Below are positions 7,615-16,754 of a stretch of DNA of 64,000 nucleotides, piece after piece. Position 1 is the first letter of the stretch, and each line of letters begins with the position of its first letter. The translations under genes and the position numbers were made by a program. Below the pieces are notes generated by a model. It saw only the letters and a program-made list of their open reading frames with translations. It had not been told where the DNA came from and ran no database searches. Source of the stretch: Neofamilia massiliensis (lineage in GTDB: Bacteria; Bacillota; Clostridia; Tissierellales; Peptoniphilaceae); assembly GCF_001299475.1 (NCBI RefSeq), contig NZ_CYUJ01000003.1:624409-688408 (forward strand), read 5' to 3'.

Positions 7615-7833
7615 AAAGGGGACACACCTGAAGGAATGTCCCCGAAAGTGTGCAGGGGACTGTCCCTTTGGTCCTGTCCCCGGTAAAGCCACAAAGTTTT
7701 ATAAATGAGGAAACACCTGACGGCAGTCAGATTCTACCCAGTCGGTGATAACGTGAGAAAGGGGGACACATCTGAAGGAATATCCCCAAATATTAAACAA
7801 AAATAATAGGGTCAGTCCACAAGGGACAGACCC
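7615..7833. repeat. Cluster of interspersed GGGGAC/GTCCCC palindromic repeats
   Basis: Four hairpin units lie in a gene-free stretch: 7618-7643 and 7762-7787 (26 bases, GGGGACACA to TGTCCCC or TATCCCC, the two copies differing at two positions), 7655-7681 (27 bases, GGGGAC to GTCCCC) and 7809-7833 (GGGTC to GACCC). Between them, at 7722, sits GGCAGTCAGATTCTA, which recurs at 17518 and 18079. The last hairpin is just past the sortase stop and may end that transcript. No gene is visible in 7505-7843. The units look like REP elements or small MITEs. Confidence 0.75.
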
Positions 7834-7843
7834 ATACATAATC

Positions 7844-8626
7844 TTAATTTATTCTCTTTGCTGCAATAATAAATCTTCCGTCTTCTGTATGGTAGGAACA
7901 AGTTGAGAGAATTAAAATTTGTTCCCTGTCCCTTGGCCCTTCAGCTGCAATTAGAGAATTGGCTGTCAAATAATTTACTAAATCTTCGTAATCGTAATCT
8001 TCTAAGTCACCTGAATATTCATAGTAGGCCAGGTCGTTTTCAACTGGAACCTTGACCTTTAAACTTGCAAAGACTTCATAAGTTCTCTCTTCATTAATAG
8101 TCGTAAAAGAAAATCTCTTGTGGTCTTCAAAAAATTCTTGGTCCTTGTAGGAGTCAAGCTGAGAAAACATTGTGCCGTTAGACATATTGTGGGCATAAAT
8201 TATAAACATATCAGAATCCACGTCGCCGTTTACTCCAACAAAAGGAGTTCCACTTAAAGAATATTCTTTATCAAAGCCCCTTCTCATATAAAATCTAGGC
8301 TGGTCTTGCGTGATCATAACAGGATAGTCAATGGCAGTACCTTCAATTTTTAACCACCCGCAAAAATCAGGATTGGTCTCTTTAAGAACTTTATATTTTG
8401 TAAAGTCAGGTTTTGGATCTTCCTTAGTTTCTACTTCAACCTCTACTTTTATTGGTTTTGATTTCGGTTTATCTTTTGTGATCTCTACTGTCTGCCTTAG
8501 GTTTTCAAAGGCTTCTTCTTCTTTTATTCCCTTGTATCTAATGCTTATAAATTTTGATAGCGACCCAATAAGGCCAAGGGCAAATATTATTATTAAGACT
8601 TTTAGTAGTTTTGATTTTTTCTTCAT
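7844..8626 (-). CDS. srtB: Class B sortase
   Basis: A 260-residue membrane-bound transpeptidase that links surface proteins to the cell wall. It has an N-terminal membrane anchor (residues 8-24), a charged linker rich in Lys/Glu/Pro (50-75), and a class B catalytic domain: YAHNM with His146, LSTCSYH with Cys243, and Arg251 in EDGRFIIAAKR. GWLKIEGTAIDYPVM is typical of class B. It directly follows the 2008-residue LPXTG-type protein on the same strand, 50 bases behind a hairpin, so it is the likely anchoring enzyme for that protein. Start ATG has AGGAGA upstream. Confidence 0.9.
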   Translation of the reverse strand: MKKKSKLLKVLIIIFALGLIGSLSKFISIRYKGIKEEEAFENLRQTVEITKDKPKSKPIKVEVEVETKEDPKPDFTKYKVLKETNPDFCGWLKIEGTAIDYPVMITQDQPRFYMRRGFDKEYSLSGTPFVGVNGDVDSDMFIIYAHNMSNGTMFSQLDSYKDQEFFEDHKRFSFTTINEERTYEVFASLKVKVPVENDLAYYEYSGDLEDYDYEDLVNYLTANSLIAAEGPRDREQILILSTCSYHTEDGRFIIAAKRIN

Positions 8627-8641
8627 TATATCTCCTATGTA

Positions 8642-8670
8642 AATGAGAACTAGACTAGCTAGTTCTCATT
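8642..8670 (-). terminator. Hairpin between the surface protein and sortase genes
   Basis: An 11-base perfect stem, AATGAGAACTA with TAGTTCTCATT, loop seven bases. There is no long T run behind it, so it may only partly stop transcription and set the ratio of surface protein to sortase, or protect the upstream mRNA. Confidence 0.6.
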
Positions 8671-8675
8671 AAAAA

Positions 8676-11600
8676 TTATTCTTTTTCAAAATACTTTTTA
8701 AGTGCTACTAATAAGCCTGCTAAAGAGAAGCCTGATAAACCTAACCAAAGTCCTTGTTTTGTTTCGTCTCCAGTTTTTGGAATTAAATCTGAATCTCTAT
8801 AAGCTGAGTCTTCTCTAGTTTCTTCTGGACTGCTTACTTGATCATTTGTTTCTTCGTTTACAGGGTCTTTAGTTGGTTCTTCTCTTTCAGGTGTTCCTGG
8901 TTCAAATGGTTTTTCTTCACCTGGTTTACCTGGCTCTTCTGTACCTGGAGTTCCTGGTTCTTCATTTCCTGGAGTTATTGGCCTAATTGGATTAGGGCTC
9001 CAAGGTATTATTGGCCTATCATCTCCTGGTCTTGGATATTCAGGTCTGTCTGGTCTGTCAGGTCTTCCTGGTATCGGTGGATAATATGGATCTTCTGGAT
9101 CCTTTGGATCTGGTTTATCTACGCCGCCTGGATTTCCTGGATCTTTTGGATCTTCAGGATCAGTCGGATCTGTTGGATCTGTTGGATCTGTTGGATCTGT
9201 CGGATCTACTGGTGGGATTTCGCAGACATTCTTAGTTCCAACTTTTATAATCTTCTTAACTGGTTCCTTGATTATATTTTCTTCCCTAGAAACTTCCTTG
9301 CTGTTTTCAATATTTATAGTAGTTTCTTTCTTACCTAGTTCACCTTCTTGAACAACTTCAGTTTTGCCAGCTTCCATTTCTGGATCTTCTATAATTTCAA
9401 CTTCAAAAGGAATATCGCTTTTAACTTTTACTTCTCCCTCAGTCTTAGATCCATATTCTACAATCTTATTCTTAGGCTCAACTCTTTCTTCTTTGACTTC
9501 AAGTTTGCCAGTTTCCTTGTTAAAGGTAACGGTGTATTTTACATATCCTTCAGAGCCTTCTTCGATAACTTTTAATTCTCCAGGTTTTAGTTGTGGATTG
9601 TATCTATATTCTGTATCGTGACCAAGTTCAACTTCTCTTTCAACTGGCTTAACACCAATTCTAACTACCCTATCTTCCTTTTCTTCAATAGTTTCAATAG
9701 TTTTTGTTGGATCGCCAACTGGTTGGCTATCTTTAATTTCTTGTGTGATAGTAACTTTTTCCTTGCCTATTTTACCTTCTTGTTCAATTTCTTGGAAGCC
9801 AGCATCAAGGTTTTCGTCATAAATTATCTTAGTTTCAAAAGGAATTTCCCTTTCAATAGTTTCAGTAACTTCACCTTCAGTTGGTTTTTTACCTACTTTA
9901 ACAATTCTCTTAACTGGTTCCTTTGTTCTTACAGGGTCGCCTTCTTCTGATTTAACAACCTCTCCATTTTCTATAGTGTGAGTTACTGTCACTTCTTCTT
10001 CGCCAGGTTCTCCTTCTTGTACAACAACTGTTTTGCCTGGCTCCAAAGTTTCATCTACAATATATTCTATTTCAAATGGAATAGGCTTGGTCTTCTTAGT
10101 TTCGAAAGTTCCAGTAAAGTCATCATCACCAACTAAAATTATTGCTTTCTTAGGTTCTCTAGTTGTCTTAAATTCAGATATTTCTGTAACCTGAGAATTA
10201 ACTATAGTTATAGTTCTTTCCTTTAGACCATATTCACCTGTTTGTTGAACGCCATCAATTTCATCATACTTCCATTCGCCTTTTTTAAGTGAAGGGTCTT
10301 TTCTAACTTCTACTTCAAATGGAATAGTTTCTGTTTCATTGTATTGGCCAGTAGTATTAGAACCAACTTCAATAACTCTAGTTACTGGTTCTTTAGTTGT
10401 TTTATATTCTCCAACAACTAAGTCGCCTTTTTCACCGTTAGTATATTTTTGAGTAACAGTTCTTTCTTTAGAACCACTTTCACCTGGTGTAATTTCTTTT
10501 ATTTCATTTGGTGCAAGATTTGGATTGATTTTTACAATAGTATCAAATGGAATTACTTCCTTGTCAACATACTCAAATTCTCCAGTGAAATCTTCATCGC
10601 CAACTTCAATTATTTCTTTTATTGGCTCTTTGGTTCTTTCTGGACCTGTTGTTTTTGTAACCTTAGAGTTTTCTATGGTAATAGTATATTTTTCTTCTCC
10701 TGGCTCACCCTTTTGAACAACCTTGTGTTCGCCTTTTTTAAGTTTAGGGTTTACTATCACTTCAACTTCGTAAGGAATCTTGTTGGTGTATTCGTGAGTT
10801 CCTTCAGTTGGTTTTTTACCTACTTTAATAATTTTCTTAACTGGCTCTTTTGTAATCTTATAGTCTCCAACTTCGGTGTTTGTAACCTCACTATTTTCAA
10901 TTGTAATAGTTGTAGTTCTGGTTTTTTCTCCTGGAACACCTTCTTGGGTTACTTTTTGTTCGCCTGGGGCTAGGCTGTCATCAAATTGGATTTCAACTTC
11001 AAATGGAACTTCAGCTTTTTCTTCGATTGTGTGAGTTCCCTCAGTTTTTCCTGGACCAACTTTTACAATTCTCTTTTCTGGCTGTTTAGTAATTATTGGT
11101 GTACCTTCTTCTGACTTAGTAACTTCGCCATTTACGATAGTGTGAGTTACTGTAGTTTCTTCTTCACCAAGAGAGCCTTCTTGTTCTACTACTACTTGAC
11201 CTGGTTCTAATGAATTATCAACCTTATATTCTGTTTCAAATTCGATAGCCTTAGTTTTCTTAGTTTCAAGGGTTCCTGTGAAGTCTTTCTTACCAACTCT
11301 AATTACGGCATTCACTGGGTCTGTAGTTTCAACTTCTGGTTTTCCAACTATTTCAGAGTTTTTAATAGTCCAAGTTGTCTTTCTTGTTCCTTCAGTTCCA
11401 GGTACATCTATAACATATTCGCCTGATTTTAGATTTGGATCGTAAGAAATTTCATACTTAAACGGAATTTTTTCTTCGTGAACAACTTTACCTTCAGTGT
11501 TTGCGCCTACTTTAATAATTTTCTTTTGTGGTGCTTTTGTTTCAGTAAATTCTCCTACTTGAGTATTTATAACATTACCATCTTGGATTGTGATAGTTGT

Positions 11601-14600
11601 AGTTCTAGTTTTTTCTCCAGGTATTCCTTCTTGAGTTACTTTTTGTTCACCTGGTGCTAGGCTGTCGTCAAATTCTATTTCAACTTCATAAGGAACTTCA
11701 ACTTTTTCTTCAATCTTGTGTTCTCCGTCATTTGTGCCTTCACCAACGTGAATTAGACGTTCTTGAGGTTCTTCTAATATTTTTTCTGTTGTCTTACTTT
11801 CATCAATTTGAGAGTCTTTGATAACATAAGTTACTTCTTTAGAACCTAGCTTACCTTCAGTGATAACTTTGATTTCACCTTTTGCAAGCTTAGGATCTTT
11901 TTCTACCTTAGTCTCAAAAGGAATTTCTTGAGTTTTTGTATAAGTTCCATCTGTACCTGATGCAACAAATTGTACTTCTGTTTGTTTTGTTCCAGCCTCA
12001 ACAATATTGCCCTCTTCATCTTCTTCATAATAGTGGGCTGTTACTGGGACATTTAGTAGGGCACCGTCAATGGTCTTGCCTTCTTCAGCATTTGGTACTG
12101 TAGCTGTGACTGTGCCTGTCTTTTCATCTATAGTTACATTCCAAACGTTGCCCTTATCATCTGTGTAAGTTGGTGAATCAAGGGTAAACTTGCCTGGTCT
12201 TCTATTGTACCTATCTTCTTCGTTTAAGATAACATCTGAAGAAAGCTCATCTCCTTCTTTACCTGCTTTTGCATTGTAACGAGGAGTCATATTTGCCTTT
12301 TCTTCTATTACGAAATAGGCATTGACTTCTTCAGTTATATCTTCGCCTGGTTTTTGTTCATCTACATAATGAGCAATTACAGGTACTGTAAGCTTTTCTC
12401 CACCATCAAAGTCTTTTGGGGTAACTGGCTGAGCTGTAACTTGACCCGTTTTTTCATCAAGGGTTACAATCCATTTGTTTCCCTTATCATCAGTAGCTAT
12501 TTTGTTGCCTTCTTCATCAGTTTCTAGAGTGTCTGGAAGAGTAAATCTACTTGGTGGAATTCTCTTTCCATCTTCAGTCCATGTAGCTGGTGATGTTTGC
12601 TTATTGAAAGGGAAGTTAACTTGAGCATCATATTCTGGTTTTATATAGGTTGACTCTTGAACAACAAAATGGAACCAGTGAGTATCTGTAGATCCATTTG
12701 TATAGGTATATTTTACGGCTACAGCCACAAAGTCTCCTGCCTTGGCTGATGCTGGGGGAGTGATAGTAAATTTAGAAATATCATGTTCGTCAACATCTAT
12801 CTTCCATTGGTCTTCTGGTGCTTTGCCTTTATTTTCTTTTTCAATAAAATCTAGTATTAACTCTCCGGAAGCTTCTCCCCTGCTTTCTGCACCATTCATA
12901 TCTGCAGCTGACTTGTCAGTTTCACCAGGATTAGCTGGTGGTACAATTTTAACTTCAAAAGGCTCTTCTGGTTTTACAGCTGATGAAGTTACCTTTGTAG
13001 TATCATCACCGTTTCCATCTTCAAACCTTTGGTCATAGTACATAGTGTCGTCAAGGTTAATCTTGAATTCACCTACTATGTTGTAGTGGTCATAGCGAGG
13101 GATACCTTGTTTGTCTATTGTTACAGATTGGCCCTTGTGGTTGATGGTTTCAGTACCAGCACCTGTTTCCGTATATGTTCCATAATTATCTCCAGCAATC
13201 GATTCAAACTCCGCTTTAGTCCTTGGACGAGCAAAGAATTTTACATCCAAACTTTGAATGTTCTTGTATCCAGCTTTGCTAAAGATAGATTCTTCATTGA
13301 TTACAGTCTTGCCATTGGCGTCTTTCTTTAGAGCACCCTCTGGCATTTTAACTACAACCATATCATTTTTATCGATATAGGCTTCTGCACCTGGGACAAC
13401 TTCTCCTGATACCGGATGGTAGACTTGACCTACTAGTCTTTCTCTTGCATTGTCGTCAAGGTTTTCTACCTTTATGCCAGTTTCTATAATTTGACCTTGG
13501 ACAAATTCTTTTTTGTCATAATCTCCATTTAGGTATATGAGGTCAAGCATATCATTTTCATTTGGCCATGGATTAACTGTAAAGCTATATAAAGCATTAC
13601 TTCCTTGAGTAGCTCTCAGTCCATTAGGATTATCTTTTGTGTAGTTACCTTCCCAAACCATAGTTGTGTTTGTAATATCTTTATTGTTGATATGCTCTAA
13701 ATCTTCTATAGTATTAAGAGCACTCAAATTCATTTGGCGTCCGGCAGGAGTAATTTCAAGAACTGTATTAGCCTTATAATTAGGTGCTTTAAATCCATCT
13801 CCAAGACTGCCTTCTTCTGGTGATTTTGCAGAAATAGTTACAGGATCTAGTAAATTCTTCAAAAGACCAGAGTTACTAAACCCAAAACTAGTATAGGTTC
13901 TTTGACCTTTTTCTTTGTCAAATTCAATCTCAAAACCATATTTAGTTTTCGATTCAGCAGTTGCAGATGGTTCTAAGGTATTGTAGCGATAACCATCTAT
14001 AAACCTATCCATTTCAGTAGTAGGAGTATATCCGACATATGGACCATTTCCTCTTTCTATTTGGGTATCCTTATAGAATCCTACGTTTCTCTCATCTTTT
14101 AAATAGTTCGGATCAGTTGCCATTTGAGGTGCTTTTTGAATTCCAAAATTTGTATCTCCAAACATTTCTAATCCATTGGCTAATATGTTTGCTTTTTGTA
14201 GGTTAAAGCTACTAGTATTTAATCTTGGACTAGGTGTGCTAGTAGGTCTATTTATTCTAGGTCTGGATGCCATTGCCCTTCTTCTAGCTGAAGCTTGGGT
14301 TCTGTTTATTTCCTTGCTTTCCATTGAAGAATTTTTTGTTTCTTCTACTTCTTTTGCTTCTTTGATAATTGCTTCTTGGTTATTAATTATACTTGGTTGA
14401 CTTTCATAAGTCTTTTTAGCTTGAGCTGCTTCTGCTTCTCTATTAAAAATACTTATTTCTCTTTCTGAAGTTTTTTCAGCTTCTTCTCTTTGGTCGCTAG
14501 GGGTTTGGAATATGGATATGCTTTCTCGTTCTGTGCTTTCAACGATAGCAGTTGGTTCTGCCATGTTTGTTGCGTGAACTGGGCTTGCAGATCCTAGTAG

Positions 14601-14702
14601 TCCTACTCCTGCTACTAGTGATGCTCCTAATAGAATCTTTTTAATGTATTCATTAGAATAAGGAGCTCTTACTTTGATTTTTTCTTTTGGTATTTGGTTC
14701 AT
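8676..14702 (-). CDS. Very large LPXTG-type wall-anchored surface protein with about 12 G5 repeats
   Basis: A 2008-residue surface protein. ATG at 14702 has AGGAG seven bases upstream; an in-frame GTG 30 bases earlier would swallow that site. Order: signal peptide (about 1-44, ending near PVHA), a 50-120 linker rich in Ser/Glu/Ala, an N-terminal putative adhesin region (about 170-590), two or three Rib-like domains (about 650-915), some twelve tandem G5 domains of about 75 residues (about 920-1822), a Pro/Asp/Gly-rich spacer with DPTDPT repeats, sorting signal IPKTGDE, a hydrophobic segment and a KKYFEKE tail. G5 repeats bind zinc and build stalks in the biofilm proteins Aap and SasG. The neighbouring sortase should anchor it. 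One Cys, in VGTKNVCEIPP, is the only one seen. Confidence 0.92.
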   Translation of the reverse strand: MNQIPKEKIKVRAPYSNEYIKKILLGASLVAGVGLLGSASPVHATNMAEPTAIVESTERESISIFQTPSDQREEAEKTSEREISIFNREAEAAQAKKTYESQPSIINNQEAIIKEAKEVEETKNSSMESKEINRTQASARRRAMASRPRINRPTSTPSPRLNTSSFNLQKANILANGLEMFGDTNFGIQKAPQMATDPNYLKDERNVGFYKDTQIERGNGPYVGYTPTTEMDRFIDGYRYNTLEPSATAESKTKYGFEIEFDKEKGQRTYTSFGFSNSGLLKNLLDPVTISAKSPEEGSLGDGFKAPNYKANTVLEITPAGRQMNLSALNTIEDLEHINNKDITNTTMVWEGNYTKDNPNGLRATQGSNALYSFTVNPWPNENDMLDLIYLNGDYDKKEFVQGQIIETGIKVENLDDNARERLVGQVYHPVSGEVVPGAEAYIDKNDMVVVKMPEGALKKDANGKTVINEESIFSKAGYKNIQSLDVKFFARPRTKAEFESIAGDNYGTYTETGAGTETINHKGQSVTIDKQGIPRYDHYNIVGEFKINLDDTMYYDQRFEDGNGDDTTKVTSSAVKPEEPFEVKIVPPANPGETDKSAADMNGAESRGEASGELILDFIEKENKGKAPEDQWKIDVDEHDISKFTITPPASAKAGDFVAVAVKYTYTNGSTDTHWFHFVVQESTYIKPEYDAQVNFPFNKQTSPATWTEDGKRIPPSRFTLPDTLETDEEGNKIATDDKGNKWIVTLDEKTGQVTAQPVTPKDFDGGEKLTVPVIAHYVDEQKPGEDITEEVNAYFVIEEKANMTPRYNAKAGKEGDELSSDVILNEEDRYNRRPGKFTLDSPTYTDDKGNVWNVTIDEKTGTVTATVPNAEEGKTIDGALLNVPVTAHYYEEDEEGNIVEAGTKQTEVQFVASGTDGTYTKTQEIPFETKVEKDPKLAKGEIKVITEGKLGSKEVTYVIKDSQIDESKTTEKILEEPQERLIHVGEGTNDGEHKIEEKVEVPYEVEIEFDDSLAPGEQKVTQEGIPGEKTRTTTITIQDGNVINTQVGEFTETKAPQKKIIKVGANTEGKVVHEEKIPFKYEISYDPNLKSGEYVIDVPGTEGTRKTTWTIKNSEIVGKPEVETTDPVNAVIRVGKKDFTGTLETKKTKAIEFETEYKVDNSLEPGQVVVEQEGSLGEEETTVTHTIVNGEVTKSEEGTPIITKQPEKRIVKVGPGKTEGTHTIEEKAEVPFEVEIQFDDSLAPGEQKVTQEGVPGEKTRTTTITIENSEVTNTEVGDYKITKEPVKKIIKVGKKPTEGTHEYTNKIPYEVEVIVNPKLKKGEHKVVQKGEPGEEKYTITIENSKVTKTTGPERTKEPIKEIIEVGDEDFTGEFEYVDKEVIPFDTIVKINPNLAPNEIKEITPGESGSKERTVTQKYTNGEKGDLVVGEYKTTKEPVTRVIEVGSNTTGQYNETETIPFEVEVRKDPSLKKGEWKYDEIDGVQQTGEYGLKERTITIVNSQVTEISEFKTTREPKKAIILVGDDDFTGTFETKKTKPIPFEIEYIVDETLEPGKTVVVQEGEPGEEEVTVTHTIENGEVVKSEEGDPVRTKEPVKRIVKVGKKPTEGEVTETIEREIPFETKIIYDENLDAGFQEIEQEGKIGKEKVTITQEIKDSQPVGDPTKTIETIEEKEDRVVRIGVKPVEREVELGHDTEYRYNPQLKPGELKVIEEGSEGYVKYTVTFNKETGKLEVKEERVEPKNKIVEYGSKTEGEVKVKSDIPFEVEIIEDPEMEAGKTEVVQEGELGKKETTINIENSKEVSREENIIKEPVKKIIKVGTKNVCEIPPVDPTDPTDPTDPTDPTDPEDPKDPGNPGGVDKPDPKDPEDPYYPPIPGRPDRPDRPEYPRPGDDRPIIPWSPNPIRPITPGNEEPGTPGTEEPGKPGEEKPFEPGTPEREEPTKDPVNEETNDQVSSPEETREDSAYRDSDLIPKTGDETKQGLWLGLSGFSLAGLLVALKKYFEKE
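9157..9207 (-). repeat. 9-base tandem repeat encoding Asp-Pro-Thr units
   Basis: GGATCTGTT or GGATCTGTC (plus strand) repeats about five times inside the surface protein gene, giving a DPT-DPT spacer next to the wall. Copy number can change by slippage without breaking the frame. Confidence 0.75.
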
Positions 14703-14777
14703 TTTTTTACTCCTAACTTTTAAAGTTTTCACTTTATACTTATTATATTCCGTTTAATTATTGTATGCGTATTATAA

Positions 14778-14792
14778 CACTAATGATTCTAA
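14778..14792. promoter_or_regulatory. Possible PerR/Fur-type operator
   Basis: Read on the minus strand, TTAGAATCATTAGTG resembles the 7-1-7 Per box (TTATAATNATTATAA), matching about 11 of 14 positions. It lies in the 320-base gap between the divergent surface protein and PerR-like genes, nearer to the former. Weak evidence; AT-rich DNA gives such matches by chance. Confidence 0.3.
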
Positions 14793-14941
14793 TTATAAAG
14801 TTTTTTCTATTCTTTCATCAATTTTACACATTAGTGTTTGCAAGGTTTGTAAAGTTATCGTTTTTATTTTAGTCTTGGTTGTTTTATATATTTTTTACTT
14901 ACGTTTTTAATTTTATTTCTAAAGTGGGATTTGTCATCTTC

Positions 14942-14970
14942 TTGACAACTAATATTTATTCGCATATAAT
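14942..14970 (+). promoter_or_regulatory. Consensus SigA promoter of the PerR-like gene
   Basis: Perfect TTGACA (14942-14947), 17-base spacer, perfect TATAAT (14965-14970), 52 bases before the start codon. Confidence 0.85.
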
Positions 14971-15022
14971 ATAACAAATTACTTAGAACGATTTTAAATT
15001 TAAACTGATAGGAGGGAAATTA

Positions 15023-15454
15023 ATGACAAGTTTCGATACTTATGGAAAATTTTTAGAAGACAGGGACATTCGCCCTTCTTCTCAAAGAATTTTAATGTTA
15101 AAGTACTTAGAAGAAAATCACATTCATCCTACAGCAGATAAAATTTATATTGATTTATCAAAAAACCTGCCTACGATTTCTAAGGCAACTGTTTATAATA
15201 ATCTAAAGTTGTTTTTAAACAGGGGAATTATTAAGGAAATTAATTTTGATAATTCTGAAATCCACTACGATATGATTTTAGAAGACCATGCGCATTTTAT
15301 TTGTAAGGCCTGCGGAAAAATTGAGGACCTGGCTATTAGGGCTTTGGACCTTGATACATCAACACTTGCTGATTGTGCTGTTGATAGCAAGGATATTTAT
15401 TTAAAGGGCCTGTGTAAGGATTGTTTAGAGGAAGAAAAACTTAAAAAAAATTAG
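15023..15454 (+). CDS. perR: Fur-family regulator, PerR-like
   Basis: A 143-residue metal-dependent repressor. The N-terminal winged helix contains RPSSQRILMLKYLEE and ISKATVYNNLKLF (recognition helix). The C-terminal dimer domain has HAHFICKACGKI and GLCKDC, giving the structural zinc site of two CxxC pairs, and His/Asp residues for the regulatory metal. Overall it is closest to PerR, the peroxide sensor of Gram-positive bacteria; a general Fur or Zur role is not excluded. Start ATG follows AGGAGGGAAATTA. It has a consensus promoter and its own terminator, so it is monocistronic. Confidence 0.85.
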   Translation: MTSFDTYGKFLEDRDIRPSSQRILMLKYLEENHIHPTADKIYIDLSKNLPTISKATVYNNLKLFLNRGIIKEINFDNSEIHYDMILEDHAHFICKACGKIEDLAIRALDLDTSTLADCAVDSKDIYLKGLCKDCLEEEKLKKN

Positions 15455-15477
15455 AAGCCTAGGTGCTTCTTTTTTTT
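15453..15477 (+). terminator. Terminator of the PerR-like gene
   Basis: AGAAGC (15453-15458) pairs with GCTTCT (15465-15470), then seven T. The stem begins within the stop codon. Confidence 0.9.
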
Positions 15478-15502
15478 GGGAATTTTTTAAAGAGGATTTA
15501 CA

Positions 15503-16588
15503 ATGAAAAGAGATTTTAATAAGAAGGTTTTAATTGCAATGTCTGGTGGCGTTGATTCTTCTGTTGCTGCCCTTTTAATGGTAAAAGAAGGCTACGAAGT
15601 TGCTGGCGTCACCCTTAGACTTTTTGATAAAAAAGACGAATCTAATAAGGCCTGTGGAACAAGTAAGGACCAAGAAGATGCAAAAAAAGTTGCAGCAACC
15701 CTTGGCTTTCCCCACTATCTTTTAGACTATCGCGAAGATTTTGTGGACAAGGTTATAAATAAATTTGGAAAAATTTATGAAGAAGGCAGAACTCCAAATC
15801 CATGTGTTGAGTGCAACCGCTATATAAAATTTTCAAAGCTCATTGACCTAGCAGACGAACTTGGTTTTGATAAAATTGCAACTGGCCACTACGCAAGAAT
15901 TGAATACGATGAGACCAAGGACAGGTATCTTTTGAGAAAGTCAGCTGATCCTAGAAAGGACCAAACCTATGTCCTTTACAGCCTAAAACAAGACCAACTT
16001 AGTCGTGTTCTCTTTCCAATGGAAGGACTTAGTAAAGACGAGGCCAGAGACCTTGCAGAAGACGGCCACTTAGATGTCGCCCACAAAAAGGACTCGCAAG
16101 ATATTTGTTTTATTCCTGACGGCGACTACGAAAAGTTCTTAAGAGAAGAGCTTAATATAAATCCAGGTCCAGGAAAATTTGTAGACAAGGATGGAAAAAT
16201 TCTCGGCGACCACAAGGGCCACACCCACTACACCATTGGCCAAAGAAAGGGCCTAGGAATCGCCCTTGGAAAGCCTGCCTATGTTGTTGCCATTGATCCT
16301 AAGAAAAATTTAGTTGTTCTTGGAGAGGAATCAGACCTTTATTCTAGTGAAGCAATTGTATCTGATGTAAACTTTATCTACATGGAAAGTCTTGACGGTC
16401 CAATGGATGTCAAAGTAAAAACCAGATATTCCCAATCGGCAACTGACGCAGTTATTTCTCCTCTTGATGATGGCAGGGTAAAAATTTCCTTTAAAGAAAA
16501 AGTAAGAGCCATCACCCCAGGCCAGGCAGCAGTTTTCTATTTAGATGATTATGTTGTCGGCGGAGGGACTTTAGAGTCTGCAAAATAA
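15503..16588 (+). CDS. mnmA: tRNA-specific 2-thiouridylase MnmA
   Basis: A 361-residue enzyme that thiolates U34 of Lys, Glu and Gln tRNAs using ATP and a persulfide. The PP-loop SGGVDSS is at residues 14-20. The catalytic cysteines are in NPCVECN (about residue 100) and DICFIPDG (about 200). TGHYARIE and the KGLGIALGKP block of the central domain are standard. Length is normal. Start ATG has AGAGGATTTACA upstream. It is set off by terminators on both sides. A cysteine desulfurase, often adjacent, is not here. Confidence 0.97.
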   Translation: MKRDFNKKVLIAMSGGVDSSVAALLMVKEGYEVAGVTLRLFDKKDESNKACGTSKDQEDAKKVAATLGFPHYLLDYREDFVDKVINKFGKIYEEGRTPNPCVECNRYIKFSKLIDLADELGFDKIATGHYARIEYDETKDRYLLRKSADPRKDQTYVLYSLKQDQLSRVLFPMEGLSKDEARDLAEDGHLDVAHKKDSQDICFIPDGDYEKFLREELNINPGPGKFVDKDGKILGDHKGHTHYTIGQRKGLGIALGKPAYVVAIDPKKNLVVLGEESDLYSSEAIVSDVNFIYMESLDGPMDVKVKTRYSQSATDAVISPLDDGRVKISFKEKVRAITPGQAAVFYLDDYVVGGGTLESAK

Positions 16589-16600
16589 ATGTATTTGAAA

Positions 16601-16634
16601 AATGAGACGAAGTTAAGTATCGTCTCATTTTTTT
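16601..16634 (+). terminator. Terminator of mnmA
   Basis: AATGAGACGA pairs with TCGTCTCATT around a nine-base loop, followed by a T run. Confidence 0.9.
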
Positions 16635-16648
16635 GATATTAAAAAAAC

Positions 16649-16674
16649 GGGGACGTTCCTTTAGGTTCGTCCCC
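16649..16674. repeat. Single GGGGACG/CGTCCCC repeat unit
   Basis: A 26-base hairpin: seven-base stem with an inner CCT/AGG pair. It belongs to the interspersed family seen at 7.6, 18.1 and 27.8 kb and sits between mnmA and the fic promoter. Confidence 0.75.
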
Positions 16675-16693
16675 ATTAACAAAAATCTCCATC

Positions 16694-16723
16694 TTGCCCT
16701 TTCCTCTATTATTATATTATAAT
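16694..16723 (+). promoter_or_regulatory. Probable promoter of the Fic gene
   Basis: TTGCCC (16694-16699), 18-base spacer, TATAAT (16718-16723), 31 bases before the start codon. Confidence 0.55.
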
Positions 16724-16754
16724 AAATAAAAGACGAAAACAGCGAGGTGACTAA

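Noticed and set aside
8838-9950. Several long plus-strand open frames opposite the surface protein gene
   Set aside because: They are mirror frames of the repetitive coding strand, rich in Trp, Phe and Ser, with no ribosome sites.
9157-12000. Repetitive DNA that might be a CRISPR array
   Set aside because: The repeats are in-frame protein repeats (DPT units and G5 domains) with no constant repeat-spacer pattern. No CRISPR array is seen anywhere in the window.
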